The notes under the pieces: model-generated
Told to the model about the DNA's origin: nothing
What the model saw: the letters and a program-made list of their open reading frames with translations, nothing else
Databases searched by the model: none
Shown here: in pieces, positions 34,329 to 43,399 of the stretch
How the letters are laid out: each line of letters opens with the position of its first letter
Numbering within the stretch: position 1 is the stretch's first letter
Assembly: GCF_007991275.1 (NCBI RefSeq)
Contig: NZ_BJYA01000019.1
Coordinates: forward strand, 1 to 64,000
Direction of reading: 5' to 3'
DNA: 64,000 bases
Source of the DNA: Alkalibacillus haloalkaliphilus
Lineage (GTDB): Bacteria > Bacillota > Bacilli > Bacillales > Alkalibacillaceae
Made by a program: the position numbers and the translations under genes

Positions 34329-34718
34329 TTACTCCTTGTTGATTGCTTCTACTGTTTCCTCAACTTCAATTGTCGGCACAACCGACTGGACCATTGAACA
34401 GTTTTTCGAAGCTGTATTTAAGCTTTTTTGTAATTTCTCTTCGTTTAAATTATGACCTGTTACTTTAAAGTGTAAATTAACCTTTTCAATTTTATTCACA
34501 GCATCATCACTTCTTTGAACTTCTGCTTCAACTGTCATTTCATCATATTCAATTTTCTGCTTTTGTAAAATACGCTTATATACTAAAACGCTACACCCTG
34601 CAAGTGATGACATCATTAGTTGGAAAGGTCTAAACCCTTCTGATTCATCACCTGAAATGACTAACTGGTCATATTCTAAATCTGTTGTGACATGTTGGTC
34701 TGTTACGTTAAATTTCAT
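34329..34718 (-). CDS. OsmC family peroxide-type protein
   Basis: A 129-residue OsmC/Ohr-fold protein. The two cysteines expected for hydroperoxide reduction are present, one in SSLAGCSVLVYKRI and one in KNCSMVQSVVPTIEV. The FRPFQLMMSSLAGC stretch is the helix that presents the peroxidatic cysteine. Likely a thiol-dependent hydroperoxidase or a redox-linked protein; the substrate is unknown. AAAAGGAGCG precedes the ATG. Cotranscribed with the small SE1561 protein. Confidence 0.85.
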   Translation of the reverse strand: MKFNVTDQHVTTDLEYDQLVISGDESEGFRPFQLMMSSLAGCSVLVYKRILQKQKIEYDEMTVEAEVQRSDDAVNKIEKVNLHFKVTGHNLNEEKLQKSLNTASKNCSMVQSVVPTIEVEETVEAINKE

Positions 34719-34845
34719 TTCAAGCGCTCCTTTTATATTGTTTGTATTAGATTTATTTTAACACGAAATTACGATACAATAACACCATCTTAACTCGATT
34801 GGAGGGGTTCTGATCGTTCATGCACGCGGAAGATTCGCTATCTTA

Positions 34846-35973
34846 GTGGCCCTTGTTGGCATTTCAGGATTTTCACAAGGCATGCTCTTGCCTTTAATCG
34901 CCGTCTTGTTAGAAGAACAAGGTGTCTCAAGTACAATAAACGGGTTACATGCAACTGCATTATATATAGGAATATTAATTGTATCTCCTTTTTTAGAACC
35001 ACCTTTACGCAAATATGGTTATAAGCCAATTATATTATTTGGTGGCGTCATTGTTTTTTCTTCACTTTTCTTTTTTACTTTATGGGAGTCGATTTGGTTT
35101 TGGTTCATTTTACGTCTTTTAATAGGCATTGGAGATAACATTCTTCATTTCGGAACGCAAACTTGGATCACAACGACAACGCCTGAATTTAAAAGAGGTC
35201 GCTCAGTTGCTATTTATGGGTTATCTTTCGGTCTTGGTTTCACTGTCGGCCCATTAATGACACCATTAGCCGAAATTAATCAAGCTTTACCATTTATTTT
35301 AAGTTCGGTTCTTTGTCTACTCGTTTGGTCTTTAATCTTCTTTGTTAGAAATGATTTTCCTGTTTCTGAAGAAGAAGTACAAGTTACAACGACAAAGACG
35401 ACGACTCGTTTTAAAGGAGCTTTTAAATATTCTTGGATTGCTCTTCTTGCTCCATTCACATACGGTTTTCTAGAAACGGCTTTACATAGTAATTTTCCAG
35501 TTTACGCTATGAGACTAGGTCATGAAGTCACGATGATTTCATTTATCATTCCATTCTTTGCTGCAGGTAGCTTAATTTCGCAAATTCCATTAGGGATGTT
35601 AAGTGACCGAGTTGGACGCCATAAAGTGCTGATCTTTGTACTGTTAGGGGGTACAATCACTTTCTGGATTACTACATTTTTCGAACAATCAATCATAGGA
35701 TTAATGGTCACGTTTGCAATCGCTGGCATGCTTGTTGGTTCTCTTTACTCATTAGGGGTTTCATTCATGACTGACTTACTGCCTAAATCTCTTCTTCCAG
35801 CGGGTAACATATTGTGTGGAGTTATGTTTAGTTTAGGGAGTATAGCTGGGCCATTACTTGGTGGTAGTTTTATTGACCTATTCCCTAACGTTTCATTCTT
35901 CTATATCATCATCGGATTTATATCAGCCGTCTTAATATTAATGATTATAAAGAGACCTAAGCCGATCAACTAA
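34846..35973 (+). CDS. MFS transporter (YfkF-like)
   Basis: A 12-helix major facilitator of about 375 residues or slightly more. The A-like motif (GMLSDRVGRHKVL) and the duplicated six-helix halves are clear. It precedes yfkH, yfkI and yfkJ homologues, the position of B. subtilis yfkF. The start is odd: GTG 34846 is the first ordinary start codon, but the only strong ribosome site, GGAGGGG (34801-34806), lies 39 bases further upstream, and the frame is open from 34783 with just CTG (34810) or ATC (34813) available there. Substrate unknown. Confidence 0.82.
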   Translation: MALVGISGFSQGMLLPLIAVLLEEQGVSSTINGLHATALYIGILIVSPFLEPPLRKYGYKPIILFGGVIVFSSLFFFTLWESIWFWFILRLLIGIGDNILHFGTQTWITTTTPEFKRGRSVAIYGLSFGLGFTVGPLMTPLAEINQALPFILSSVLCLLVWSLIFFVRNDFPVSEEEVQVTTTKTTTRFKGAFKYSWIALLAPFTYGFLETALHSNFPVYAMRLGHEVTMISFIIPFFAAGSLISQIPLGMLSDRVGRHKVLIFVLLGGTITFWITTFFEQSIIGLMVTFAIAGMLVGSLYSLGVSFMTDLLPKSLLPAGNILCGVMFSLGSIAGPLLGGSFIDLFPNVSFFYIIIGFISAVLILMIIKRPKPIN

Positions 35974-35975
35974 AA

Positions 35976-36011
35976 AAGAACTAGAGAGACATATCGCTCT
36001 CTAGTTCTTTT
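35976..36011 (+). terminator. bidirectional terminator between MFS and YihY genes
   Basis: AAAGAACTAGAGAG pairs perfectly with CTCTCTAGTTCTTT around an 8-base loop. The flanking A and T tracts serve both convergent genes. Confidence 0.88.
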
Positions 36012-36840
36012 ACTTTGAAATTAACCGTCCTTTATATTTGTGAAGAATTGCGTTTATTTCACCGCCAATAATAATCATCATTCCAGATAAGAATAACCAA
36101 ATCATGAGTACAATGACACCAGCTAAACTTCCATAAGTAGCTGAATATTGCCCAAAGTTCTCTACATAAAAAGCAAAACCAATCGATAACACTTGCCAAC
36201 CAATTGTCGCAATTGCCGCTCCAGGGATGGCATGAGCAAACTTAATTTTCTTACTCGGTGCTGCGATATACAATACAGTTAAAACAAAAATCATGACAAA
36301 AGCAGAAACGATCCACCGCATGGACTCCCATATTGCAAGGAATTCTTCTGTAACACCGAAGAACGAAAAGAAAAACTCCCCAAGTAATCTTCCGAAGACA
36401 GGAAGTACTAAAGCAACAGCAATCACCAATACCATTAAGACCGTTAAGGCAATTGCTAAACCACGCGTCACAAAAAATGGTCGTTCTTCGTTAATATCAT
36501 ATGCGCGATTAAATGCGCGAATTAACCCATTAACTCCAATTGAGGCAGCCCATATCGTACCAATTAAACCGAGAGATAATAACCCCCCGTTACGTTGCGC
36601 CATTAAATGGTCAATGTTATCTCGAACAAGCCCCATTGTATCAGGTGGAAAATAGCCATCCACTAACCGAAACACTTGGTTTTCGTTAATTGGTAAAAAG
36701 CCAACTAACGTTAACAAGAAAATCATAAATGGGAGTAATGATAATAGAAAGAAATAGGCTAAGCTGGCTGATAAAGCTGGTACTTCATCAGCAGAGAAGC
36801 GATGAAACAACTCTTTCCAAAACTTCTTCTCAAAAATCAC
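36010..36840 (-). CDS. yfkH: YihY/virulence factor BrkB family membrane protein (YfkH-like)
   Basis: A 276-residue protein with six transmembrane helices and the YihY signatures VPALSASLAYFFLLSLLPF, NGLIRAFNRAYDI and SATYGSLAGVIVLMIWLFLSG. Despite an old annotation as ribonuclease BN, the family's function is unknown. The GTG start has TAGGTGAG upstream. It corresponds to B. subtilis yfkH and is followed upstream by yfkI- and yfkJ-like genes in the same orientation. Confidence 0.88.
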   Translation of the reverse strand: MIFEKKFWKELFHRFSADEVPALSASLAYFFLLSLLPFMIFLLTLVGFLPINENQVFRLVDGYFPPDTMGLVRDNIDHLMAQRNGGLLSLGLIGTIWAASIGVNGLIRAFNRAYDINEERPFFVTRGLAIALTVLMVLVIAVALVLPVFGRLLGEFFFSFFGVTEEFLAIWESMRWIVSAFVMIFVLTVLYIAAPSKKIKFAHAIPGAAIATIGWQVLSIGFAFYVENFGQYSATYGSLAGVIVLMIWLFLSGMMIIIGGEINAILHKYKGRLISK

Positions 36841-36850
36841 AAATACTCAC

Positions 36851-37117
36851 CTACTGATCGAGTTTTTTCGCTTTCTCATTCATCTTCTTTTCAATTTGGT
36901 CTAATTGATAGATAAATTGGTCAACACCTGACATGACGTCATTTAATTTAACTCGTAGCTGGTGAACTGACTGAGAAGGATGTTGATAGATGTACTTCAC
37001 CTGACCAACTGCCTGTTTTGACTGAGTCAAAACATACTGCCTTTCTTCACGTTTAAATAGTGTTATTAAAAAACCAAATAACGCACCAAACACTATCCCT
37101 TTTTGCCATAAGCGCAT
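36851..37117 (-). CDS. YfkI/YtxH-like small membrane-anchored protein
   Basis: An 88-residue protein with one N-terminal helix (KGIVFGALFGFLITLF) and a basic, helical cytoplasmic tail ending KKMNEKAKKLDQ. The layout is that of YtxH-like proteins. ATG 37117 is chosen because GGAGG lies 7 bases upstream. Its place between the YfkH- and YfkJ-like genes matches B. subtilis yfkI. Function unknown. Confidence 0.75.
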   Translation of the reverse strand: MRLWQKGIVFGALFGFLITLFKREERQYVLTQSKQAVGQVKYIYQHPSQSVHQLRVKLNDVMSGVDQFIYQLDQIEKKMNEKAKKLDQ

Positions 37118-37133
37118 TGTATTACCTCCAGTT

Positions 37134-37604
37134 TTACAGATCTTTTTCACTCCTAATATCATCAAGTAAATATTTACAAGCTGTAGATACTAGGTCATAT
37201 GTTTCATCAAAGTTCCCTGTAAAATAAGGGTCTGGCACATTTTTGACTGCTGAATTTGGAATATAATCTAATAGCTTCTTTACAACAGCTTGATGTCCAT
37301 CAACTTCGATTTGGCGTATATTTCTAATATTATCATCTTCCATCGCTATAATATAATCAAAATGCACAAAATCGTCTTCATTTATTTGTCTAGCCGTTAA
37401 GCCACTACCATTAATCCCGTTTTCTTTTAATTGTTCTAATGTTCCTTGATGAGGGGACGAGCCGATATGATAATCGCCAGTACCCGCTGAATCAACTACA
37501 AACTGATCTTCTAACCCTTTTTGGCTAACTAAATCTTGAAAAACCGCTTCTGCCATAGGAGAGCGACAAATGTTCCCTAAACATACAAATAAAACTTTAA
37601 CCAT
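37134..37604 (-). CDS. yfkJ: low-molecular-weight protein-tyrosine phosphatase (YfkJ-like)
   Basis: A 156-residue LMW-PTP. The P-loop CLGNICRS near residue 8 provides the nucleophilic cysteine and arginine, and the general acid is in VPDPYF near residue 120. It dephosphorylates tyrosine (and possibly arginine) on proteins. It overlaps nothing but is 16 bases upstream of the yfkI-like gene, so likely cotranscribed. B. subtilis YfkJ is linked to ethanol stress resistance. Confidence 0.92.
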   Translation of the reverse strand: MVKVLFVCLGNICRSPMAEAVFQDLVSQKGLEDQFVVDSAGTGDYHIGSSPHQGTLEQLKENGINGSGLTARQINEDDFVHFDYIIAMEDDNIRNIRQIEVDGHQAVVKKLLDYIPNSAVKNVPDPYFTGNFDETYDLVSTACKYLLDDIRSEKDL

Positions 37605-37671
37605 TTTTTAATCACCTTCACATTGATATTCGCACTTATTAACTATATCCTTTTTTTAGCTTAATTAAACA

Positions 37672-38409
37672 CTACGCAAGCTGTTCTTCTTCGTATGTTA
37701 AACCTTCTTTTCGGTCTAACTCTAATTGAATTCTTCTTTGCGTTTCATCAGATAACTCCTGCAAACTCATGTTTTCATACGTCTCAGGCATTATTGGTTC
37801 ACAAATCGTTAAATAAAAAGTTCCAGGTTTAATTCGATTTTTATTTGCTTCCATAGATTTATATGTTCCGTTAATCATAACAGGTAAAACAGGGACATTT
37901 GATTTCTTCGCTAATGAGAAACTACCTGATTTAAACTCCCCCATCTCACTACTCTTCGTCCTCGTCCCTTCTGGAAAGATAGCTAAATTATAACCTTGCT
38001 GTAACATTTTAATGCCTTGTTTAAACGTTTCGACTGATTGCCTGCGATTATTACGGTCTAAAAATAAGCAACCCATATAATCCATCCACGGCTTCGCAAC
38101 TGGTATGCGACTTAATTCAATTTTGGCAATAAACCCAAAAGGCTTCTTGAAATAACCTAATAACGTAAAAATATCAAAATTACCTTGATGATTGCTCACG
38201 ATTAAGAAAGACCCATCAGGGATATTCTCTTCCCCTGTTACTATTACCTCTGAACCTGACCTTTTAACAACTTGTTTACCGAAGAATTTCGGCACTTGGT
38301 GAATCGTTTCTTGTTGTTCGAATGTCGTCGTTTTCTTTACTTGTTTTAATTTTCTTGATGCATAAAATAAAAAACTAATGGCGTAGGTGAATGTCCATAC
38401 CGTTCGCAT
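37672..38409 (-). CDS. 1-acyl-sn-glycerol-3-phosphate acyltransferase (PlsC family)
   Basis: A 245-residue membrane-associated acyltransferase of phospholipid synthesis. The catalytic HX4D motif is in SNHQGNFDIF, and the glycerolphosphate-binding block is FPEGTRTKSSEMGEFKSGS. An N-terminal hydrophobic anchor occupies residues 5-20. GAAAGGGAG precedes the ATG. Because Bacillus has more than one PlsC-like protein, the exact acyl acceptor is not certain. Confidence 0.87.
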   Translation of the reverse strand: MRTVWTFTYAISFLFYASRKLKQVKKTTTFEQQETIHQVPKFFGKQVVKRSGSEVIVTGEENIPDGSFLIVSNHQGNFDIFTLLGYFKKPFGFIAKIELSRIPVAKPWMDYMGCLFLDRNNRRQSVETFKQGIKMLQQGYNLAIFPEGTRTKSSEMGEFKSGSFSLAKKSNVPVLPVMINGTYKSMEANKNRIKPGTFYLTICEPIMPETYENMSLQELSDETQRRIQLELDRKEGLTYEEEQLA

Positions 38410-38608
38410 GATGACTCCCTTTCACTTGTTGATTTCATGTATATTTTACATGAAACTAGCGAAAAATAGTAGTTTTAAGTCATGACTTTCTTAATGTAAA
38501 AACATAATTATGGTAAAATAACTTTAACTAAAGCTTTAGCGTCAAACATCGATTCACACTATTTCGAGCTTATATTAGAAAGATAAGGGAAAAGGAAGGG
38601 TGGAAGGT

Positions 38609-39436
38609 ATGGACAAACAGTTTTTAGAGCAACATGACTTAATGATCTTTGATTTAGACGGTACTTTATATGAGGGAACAGAACATTTTAAGTTACATAC
38701 TGAAAATTTAAAAGGAAATCTATCTGCTGAGGAGCAACAGCAGTTTGACGAACATTATAATGCTATTTTAGCAGGTAATCACCCTGTTCAAATCGGGAAA
38801 ATTTATGATGGCAAACGTGATCTTATTTGGACTTGGGACCCTTTTACAGAAGAATTAACTGAAGCTAGAGATTGGAACAATGACGTTGTTAAAATTGATG
38901 ATGCACCAAGCAAAATTAAAGCAAGTGACTTCGACTTTGTTAATTGGGTACCAATTGGTGACGGGTGGTGGCCACCATATGCGATTGCAAGGCACTTTGG
39001 AATTACAGTTGATACAATCCAGGCATCTTATAACAAGACGAAAGAACAAATGGCTGAACTTGATGGTTTCTTAAACCAAACACCTGGTTTAAAAGAGTAT
39101 TTAGAATCTATTTATAAAGATCATACATTGATTGTATGCACCAACAGCGATGAAGAAGACGCAAAACGATTGCTTGAGTTTCTTGAGCTAGACAAATATT
39201 TTGTAGAATTGATTTCTTGGGCTCGCAAACCAGTCTACACGAAACAACATTTTGAAGACGTTTTGGATCGTCATAATATTAAGCCAGAGCGTGTACTTTC
39301 TGTCGGTGATAACTTTATGAATGAAATTGCACCTGCTTTACAGTTAGGAATGTCAGCGATGTGGTTGACTGATGCAAAAGTAAAACCAGTTGATGACGAC
39401 CGTCTCGTATTAGTTGAAACACTTAGTGATCAATAA
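38609..39436 (+). CDS. HAD family hydrolase
   Basis: A 275-residue haloacid-dehalogenase-like phosphatase. Motif I is IFDLDGTLYEG near residue 14, motif II is VCTNSDEE near residue 180, and motif IV is SVGDNFMNEIAPALQLGMSAMW. The long cap between motifs I and II (about 160 residues) contains aromatic stretches (DPFTEE, GDGWWPPYAI) unlike standard HAD caps. ATG 38609 has AAAGGAAGGG 8 bases upstream. Substrate unknown. A copy of the dispersed repeat follows immediately. Confidence 0.82.
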   Translation: MDKQFLEQHDLMIFDLDGTLYEGTEHFKLHTENLKGNLSAEEQQQFDEHYNAILAGNHPVQIGKIYDGKRDLIWTWDPFTEELTEARDWNNDVVKIDDAPSKIKASDFDFVNWVPIGDGWWPPYAIARHFGITVDTIQASYNKTKEQMAELDGFLNQTPGLKEYLESIYKDHTLIVCTNSDEEDAKRLLEFLELDKYFVELISWARKPVYTKQHFEDVLDRHNIKPERVLSVGDNFMNEIAPALQLGMSAMWLTDAKVKPVDDDRLVLVETLSDQ

Positions 39437-39440
39437 AAAG

Positions 39441-39722
39441 GGTCTAAGACAGAACTGATTAATACACAAACCCCGAACGAAATCATAACCTGAATTCGTT
39501 CGGGGTTGACTTTCTGATTATCGCTCCATCAAAATGCTTCGCTTTCCGCGGGCACGGCTCAAGCCTCCTCGGCCCAAAGAACGGGGCCTGTGGGGTCTCG
39601 AGACTCGTGCTGTTCCCGCTGGAGTCTACGCACTTTGATTCCGCTAAGTAACTGCTAAACTAAGGTTAAAGATCAGATATTCGTCTTTTCACGACACACT
39701 CCATCCCCTTTTGTTCTAACCT
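39441..39722 (-). repeat. dispersed intergenic repeat, short inverted copy
   Basis: The reverse complement matches the 7587-7922 element along most of its length: the core with GTCTCGAGAC, GGCCTGTGGGG and CCGAACGAA-hairpin is nearly identical. It lacks about 70 bp between the GTGCCC motif and AAAGCGAAGC; in the long copy GTGCCC occurs on both sides of that segment, as if it was lost by recombination between direct repeats. Like the first copy it fills the space between convergent genes. The ends are more diverged (GGGACA is not preserved). Confidence 0.85.
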
Positions 39723-39725
39723 TAT

Positions 39726-40199
39726 TTATTCTTCAAACGGTTTTAATTCTATTTCGTTTTCGCTAAGCCACCCTTCCAATATTTCAACAGGATTGGAATC
39801 GTCTCTAACTTCATAACGTTTGCCATTCGCTTGAAAACCGTCTTCTCCCAAACGAATGATAAAACTATTGTGTTTCGTGTAACCCTCATCTTCTTCAGTT
39901 GTAGTAGACACACTTAGATGGTATTGAATATCATCTAAATGGATATCAGTAGACTCTTTTACATCAACTTGCCCTAATTCTCGAAATAGATCGTTTATCT
40001 CACTTTCAATCGGTTCAGATTGTGCCTCTCTTGTTGGATATGACGAATATGAATCAACCGTTACATACTCTATAGTAGTCTCGCCGGCTAATCTTTCTTC
40101 CATTGCCTCATCAAACGTTTGATACTTTTGCAATTCAATAAAAATGAAAAAAATTAATAAACCGACAATGACTGAGATAAAACCAATTCTTTTAAACAC
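39726..40199 (-). CDS. membrane-anchored hypothetical protein
   Basis: A 157-residue protein with an N-terminal anchor helix (about 5-23, FISVIVGLLIFFIFIEL) and an exported acidic domain of mixed strands with no cysteine. I recognise no family. The GTG start (40199) overlaps the end of the YkgJ-type gene by 8 bases, with GGGGAGAG 4 bases upstream, so the two genes are coupled. Confidence 0.7.
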   Translation of the reverse strand: MFKRIGFISVIVGLLIFFIFIELQKYQTFDEAMEERLAGETTIEYVTVDSYSSYPTREAQSEPIESEINDLFRELGQVDVKESTDIHLDDIQYHLSVSTTTEEDEGYTKHNSFIIRLGEDGFQANGKRYEVRDDSNPVEILEGWLSENEIELKPFEE

Positions 40200-40923
40200 T
40201 TTGCTCTCCCCTTTGAATCCACTCTTTTAGAAATACTGGCAAATAATTATACTCAAATAGATCTTCTGGGTATTCAACCGAATCATCTTCATCTGCTACT
40301 TCTTGAGCAATTTCATTTAAATTCCCCATATAATCTTCGTATAAAAACTCAAAGCTTACCGTTTCTTCAGGTACTAAATTGTCAGCGCATATTTTCGGGT
40401 CCATATAGTTAACATAAGTACGGCAAGGTAATGGACGAGACTCATATGCCATACAAGTATTCGTTTCAGTATTTAAGAGCGGACACGGTAATTGTGCTTT
40501 CATGTAATCAAATTTTACATCCCTGTTCTGAAAATCTAACGTTGTGCAATACTCTACTTTGTCTTTGTTTGCTTCAAAGTACTCTTTTAAATGTGTCTTT
40601 ATACTTTGCCTTCGTTCATCATTCATCGATTCAATCGACCGAATAATCATTTTAGCTTCTAGTCTTGTAATGATAATAGGGAAATAACAACAAAATGCAC
40701 ACCCCATCTGACATGTAGGGGTCATCCCCATATGATCATCCATTTGTTTCATTTCATTAGAAACTTCACCTAACAACTGATGGTACCCTTCTATTAAACG
40801 ATCTATTGGCTTTTCTTCTTGTAAAGCATAATCTGCAACTTCTACAAATTTTTCTTCATTTAGCTCATACGTCCCGAGCCTATCTAACCGTTGTTTCACC
40901 TCTTCAAGTGGCTTATATGACAT
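40192..40923 (-). CDS. YkgJ-family cysteine-cluster protein
   Basis: A 243-residue cytoplasmic protein with the YkgJ (zinc- or iron-chelating) cysteine pattern: CQMGCAFCC near residue 85, then CPLLNTETNTCMAYESRPLPC near 165-185. The eight-cysteine set probably binds a metal or Fe-S cluster; the role of the family is unknown. ATG 40923 is chosen because AAAGG lies 9 bases upstream; an earlier ATG would add a Lys/Ile-rich stretch lacking a ribosome site. Confidence 0.82.
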   Translation of the reverse strand: MSYKPLEEVKQRLDRLGTYELNEEKFVEVADYALQEEKPIDRLIEGYHQLLGEVSNEMKQMDDHMGMTPTCQMGCAFCCYFPIIITRLEAKMIIRSIESMNDERRQSIKTHLKEYFEANKDKVEYCTTLDFQNRDVKFDYMKAQLPCPLLNTETNTCMAYESRPLPCRTYVNYMDPKICADNLVPEETVSFEFLYEDYMGNLNEIAQEVADEDDSVEYPEDLFEYNYLPVFLKEWIQRGEQSV

Positions 40924-41125
40924 AGTCAAAACCTTTCTATAATTAATTATTTTCTTTTTATAAATCAAATGTTATGATTACTTTTGGAGCTAACTGTACT
41001 CCATTATATCTAATTCATCAATAAAATTCCTAATAAATTCTATGCTTTACTCTTTTTTATGTAAAGGTTTGATGGTAAAATACTTTTTGCATACTTTTTA
41101 GGGTAAAACTAAAGGAGGGCTATTC

Positions 41126-41257
41126 ATGTACGTAGGTACTAAAGGTTGGTACGTATCTGAGCTAAAGAAAATCGGCATTAACAATTACGAAGGTCGTAAA
41201 ATAGAGAAATATGATGCATCGACTCTTGCTAACTTATTAGAAAGTAAGCAAAAATAA
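41126..41257 (+). CDS. YflJ-like small protein (DUF2639)
   Basis: A 43-residue protein beginning MYVGTKGWYVSELKKIGI and ending ANLLESKQK. AAAGGAGGG precedes the ATG by 7 bases and an intrinsic terminator follows, so this is a genuine small gene. It resembles B. subtilis YflJ, a short protein of unknown function made in sporulating cells. Confidence 0.82.
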   Translation: MYVGTKGWYVSELKKIGINNYEGRKIEKYDASTLANLLESKQK

Positions 41258-41266
41258 CCAGCATTA

Positions 41267-41297
41267 TTACAGAGGTTAAACCCTCTGTAATTTTTTT
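41267..41297 (+). terminator. terminator of the YflJ-like gene
   Basis: TTACAGAGG (41267-41275) pairs with CCTCTGTAA (41282-41290), followed by seven T. Confidence 0.88.
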
Positions 41298-41393
41298 GTC
41301 AAAAATTCTTAACGTCAATAGTTCAAAAATCGTGATAAACTTACGAATTGTATAGATAATATAAACAGACACAAAAGATATGGGGGCATCTCA

Positions 41394-42401
41394 ATGTTTG
41401 CAAATGCAGAAATTGGAATAGACTTAGGTACTGCAAACTTATTAATATATAGTAAAAGTAAAGGCGTCGTATTTAACGAGCCTTCTGTTGTTGCAGTTGA
41501 TTCGAAATCAGGAAATGTACTAGCAGTTGGTCATGAGGCTAAAGAAATGATCGGTAAGACTCCTGCTAATATTACATCTATCCGTCCGTTAAAAGACGGT
41601 GTTATTGCAGATTATGAAGTAACATCACAAATGTTAAGCGAAATGCTAAAGAAAGTTAGCAAGCGTGTCGGTGTTTCCATGCGTAAACCTAATGTAATAA
41701 TTTGTGCGCCAACAGGTTCTACATCTGTAGAGCGTCGTGCGATTGAAAATGCTGTTAAAGAATATGGTGCTAAACATGTTCACATTATTGAAGAGCCATT
41801 AGCAGCTGCTATTGGTGCTGGCTTACCAGTTGATGAGCCTGTCTCAAACGTTGTAGTCGATATCGGTGGAGGAACTAGTGAAGTAGCCATCATTTCATTC
41901 GGTGGTGTCGTATCAGCTCAATCTGTACGAGTTGGTGGTGACCACATTGATGCAGCAATTATTCAATATGTTCGTAAAAATTACAACGTACTAATCGGTG
42001 AACGTACAGCTGAAACAATTAAAATGGAAATTGGTTATGCCTTAGTTGAACACGAACCTGTTATTATCGAAGTTCGTGGACGCGACTTAGTTGCAGGCTT
42101 ACCAAAAACGATTACACTTGATTCTAAAGAGATCCAAGAAGCGATTCGTGAACCACTAGAAAACATTCTAGAAGCAATTAAATCCACTTTAGAAAACTGT
42201 CCACCAGAACTAAGCGGTGATATCGTAGACCAAGGTATTACAGTTACAGGTGGTGGCGCACTACTAAAAGGTATGTCTGATTGGCTTACTGGTGAAGTAG
42301 ATGTACCAGTTCATATTGCGGAAAACCCACTTGAATGTGTAGCAATCGGTACTGGAAAATCACTTCAAATGATTCACAAACTTCAAAAAGCATCAAAATA
42401 A
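41394..42401 (+). CDS. mreBH: actin-like cell-shape protein MreBH
   Basis: A 335-residue bacterial actin directing lateral wall synthesis. The phosphate loops [15 protein letters not shown] and [16 protein letters not shown] and the adenosine motif [11 protein letters not shown] are intact. Details such as [32 protein letters not shown] and [15 protein letters not shown] fit MreBH better than MreB or Mbl. It is monocistronic, as in B. subtilis, where mreBH is controlled separately by sigma-I; I found no convincing sigma-I promoter here. Confidence 0.88.
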   Translation: MFANAEIGIDLGTANLLIYSKSKGVVFNEPSVVAVDSKSGNVLAVGHEAKEMIGKTPANITSIRPLKDGVIADYEVTSQMLSEMLKKVSKRVGVSMRKPNVIICAPTGSTSVERRAIENAVKEYGAKHVHIIEEPLAAAIGAGLPVDEPVSNVVVDIGGGTSEVAIISFGGVVSAQSVRVGGDHIDAAIIQYVRKNYNVLIGERTAETIKMEIGYALVEHEPVIIEVRGRDLVAGLPKTITLDSKEIQEAIREPLENILEAIKSTLENCPPELSGDIVDQGITVTGGGALLKGMSDWLTGEVDVPVHIAENPLECVAIGTGKSLQMIHKLQKASK

Positions 42402-42406
42402 AAATT

Positions 42407-42435
42407 AAGGTGACCTATTTGAGGTCACCTTTTTC
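42407..42435 (+). terminator. bidirectional terminator after mreBH
   Basis: AAGGTGACC (42407-42415) and GGTCACCTT (42423-42431) form a perfect 9-bp stem followed by T. Confidence 0.85.
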
Positions 42436-42437
42436 TA

Positions 42438-43349
42438 TTACCAAGCTTTATGTTTTCTAAAGAATTTTATATTACTTAAGTTCAAGTTTACTAATAGCAC
42501 ACCTACAATAACTAATAAACCACCCAATACATGCGCCAACAATAACGTTTCGTTTAAAAATAAAACCGCTCCAATAGTTGTGAAAACCGGTAGTAAATTT
42601 AAAAACACACTTGAAAGTGATGGTCCAATATCAGCAACTGCTAAATTCCAAAGCATTAATGCAATAAAAGATGGAAAAATCCCTAAATAAATAAGTCCTA
42701 ACCAATGATTTATGTCAGTTTGCACAAATGGATAGCCAACAATATACCACTCGACTAACATCATCGGTATTAAAAAGACTACAGCTATACTCAACATCGC
42801 AACTATACTACTATAAATGGGAAACTTATGGTTATGCTGCTTAACCAATGAATAAACAGCCCAAACTAAAATGGCTAACAGCATGATTAAGTCGCCTGGA
42901 TTAAATTGCATTGATAGCAACATGTTGATCGAACCGTTGGACAACACCCAAACAGCACCGACAAAAGACAATCCTATCCCGAATAACTGCCTCTTATTCA
43001 AGCGTTCTTTTAGAATAAAAAAGCCTAAAATCACAGCAAACATTGGTGTTGACGCTTCAACAATTCCAGCATTAATTGCTGATGTATAATTTAACGCTAA
43101 ATAAACTAAAACGTTAAAAGTAACAATTCCTGTTAAAGCAAACCCTAATAAAGGCTTCCAATTTTCAAACAAAACGTGATTCTGCCATTTCAACTGCTTC
43201 CACGCAAAAGGAATAACTATTAATAAGGCTATAAGACAGCGGAAGAAAGTGATTGTAATTGGCGGCAAATCGCTAATTGCTTTACCAACTAGTAAGTTCC
43301 CAGAGAATATAATCACTGTAATCATTAAGAATACGTAAGAACGTACCAT
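42438..43349 (-). CDS. EamA/DMT family transporter
   Basis: A 303-residue, ten-helix transporter made of two EamA repeats (about 5-145 and 150-290). The patterns TFFRCLIALLIVIPF and EASTPMFAVILGFFILKERLN in the first half and LNLLPVFTTIGAVLFLNETLL in the second are typical. It probably exports metabolites such as amino acids; the substrate is unknown. Terminators lie on the downstream side. Confidence 0.85.
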   Translation of the reverse strand: MVRSYVFLMITVIIFSGNLLVGKAISDLPPITITFFRCLIALLIVIPFAWKQLKWQNHVLFENWKPLLGFALTGIVTFNVLVYLALNYTSAINAGIVEASTPMFAVILGFFILKERLNKRQLFGIGLSFVGAVWVLSNGSINMLLSMQFNPGDLIMLLAILVWAVYSLVKQHNHKFPIYSSIVAMLSIAVVFLIPMMLVEWYIVGYPFVQTDINHWLGLIYLGIFPSFIALMLWNLAVADIGPSLSSVFLNLLPVFTTIGAVLFLNETLLLAHVLGGLLVIVGVLLVNLNLSNIKFFRKHKAW

Positions 43350-43399
43350 TTCTTCACCACCCTTACGCTATCTTAGCATGAATTAACATTTATACAAGG

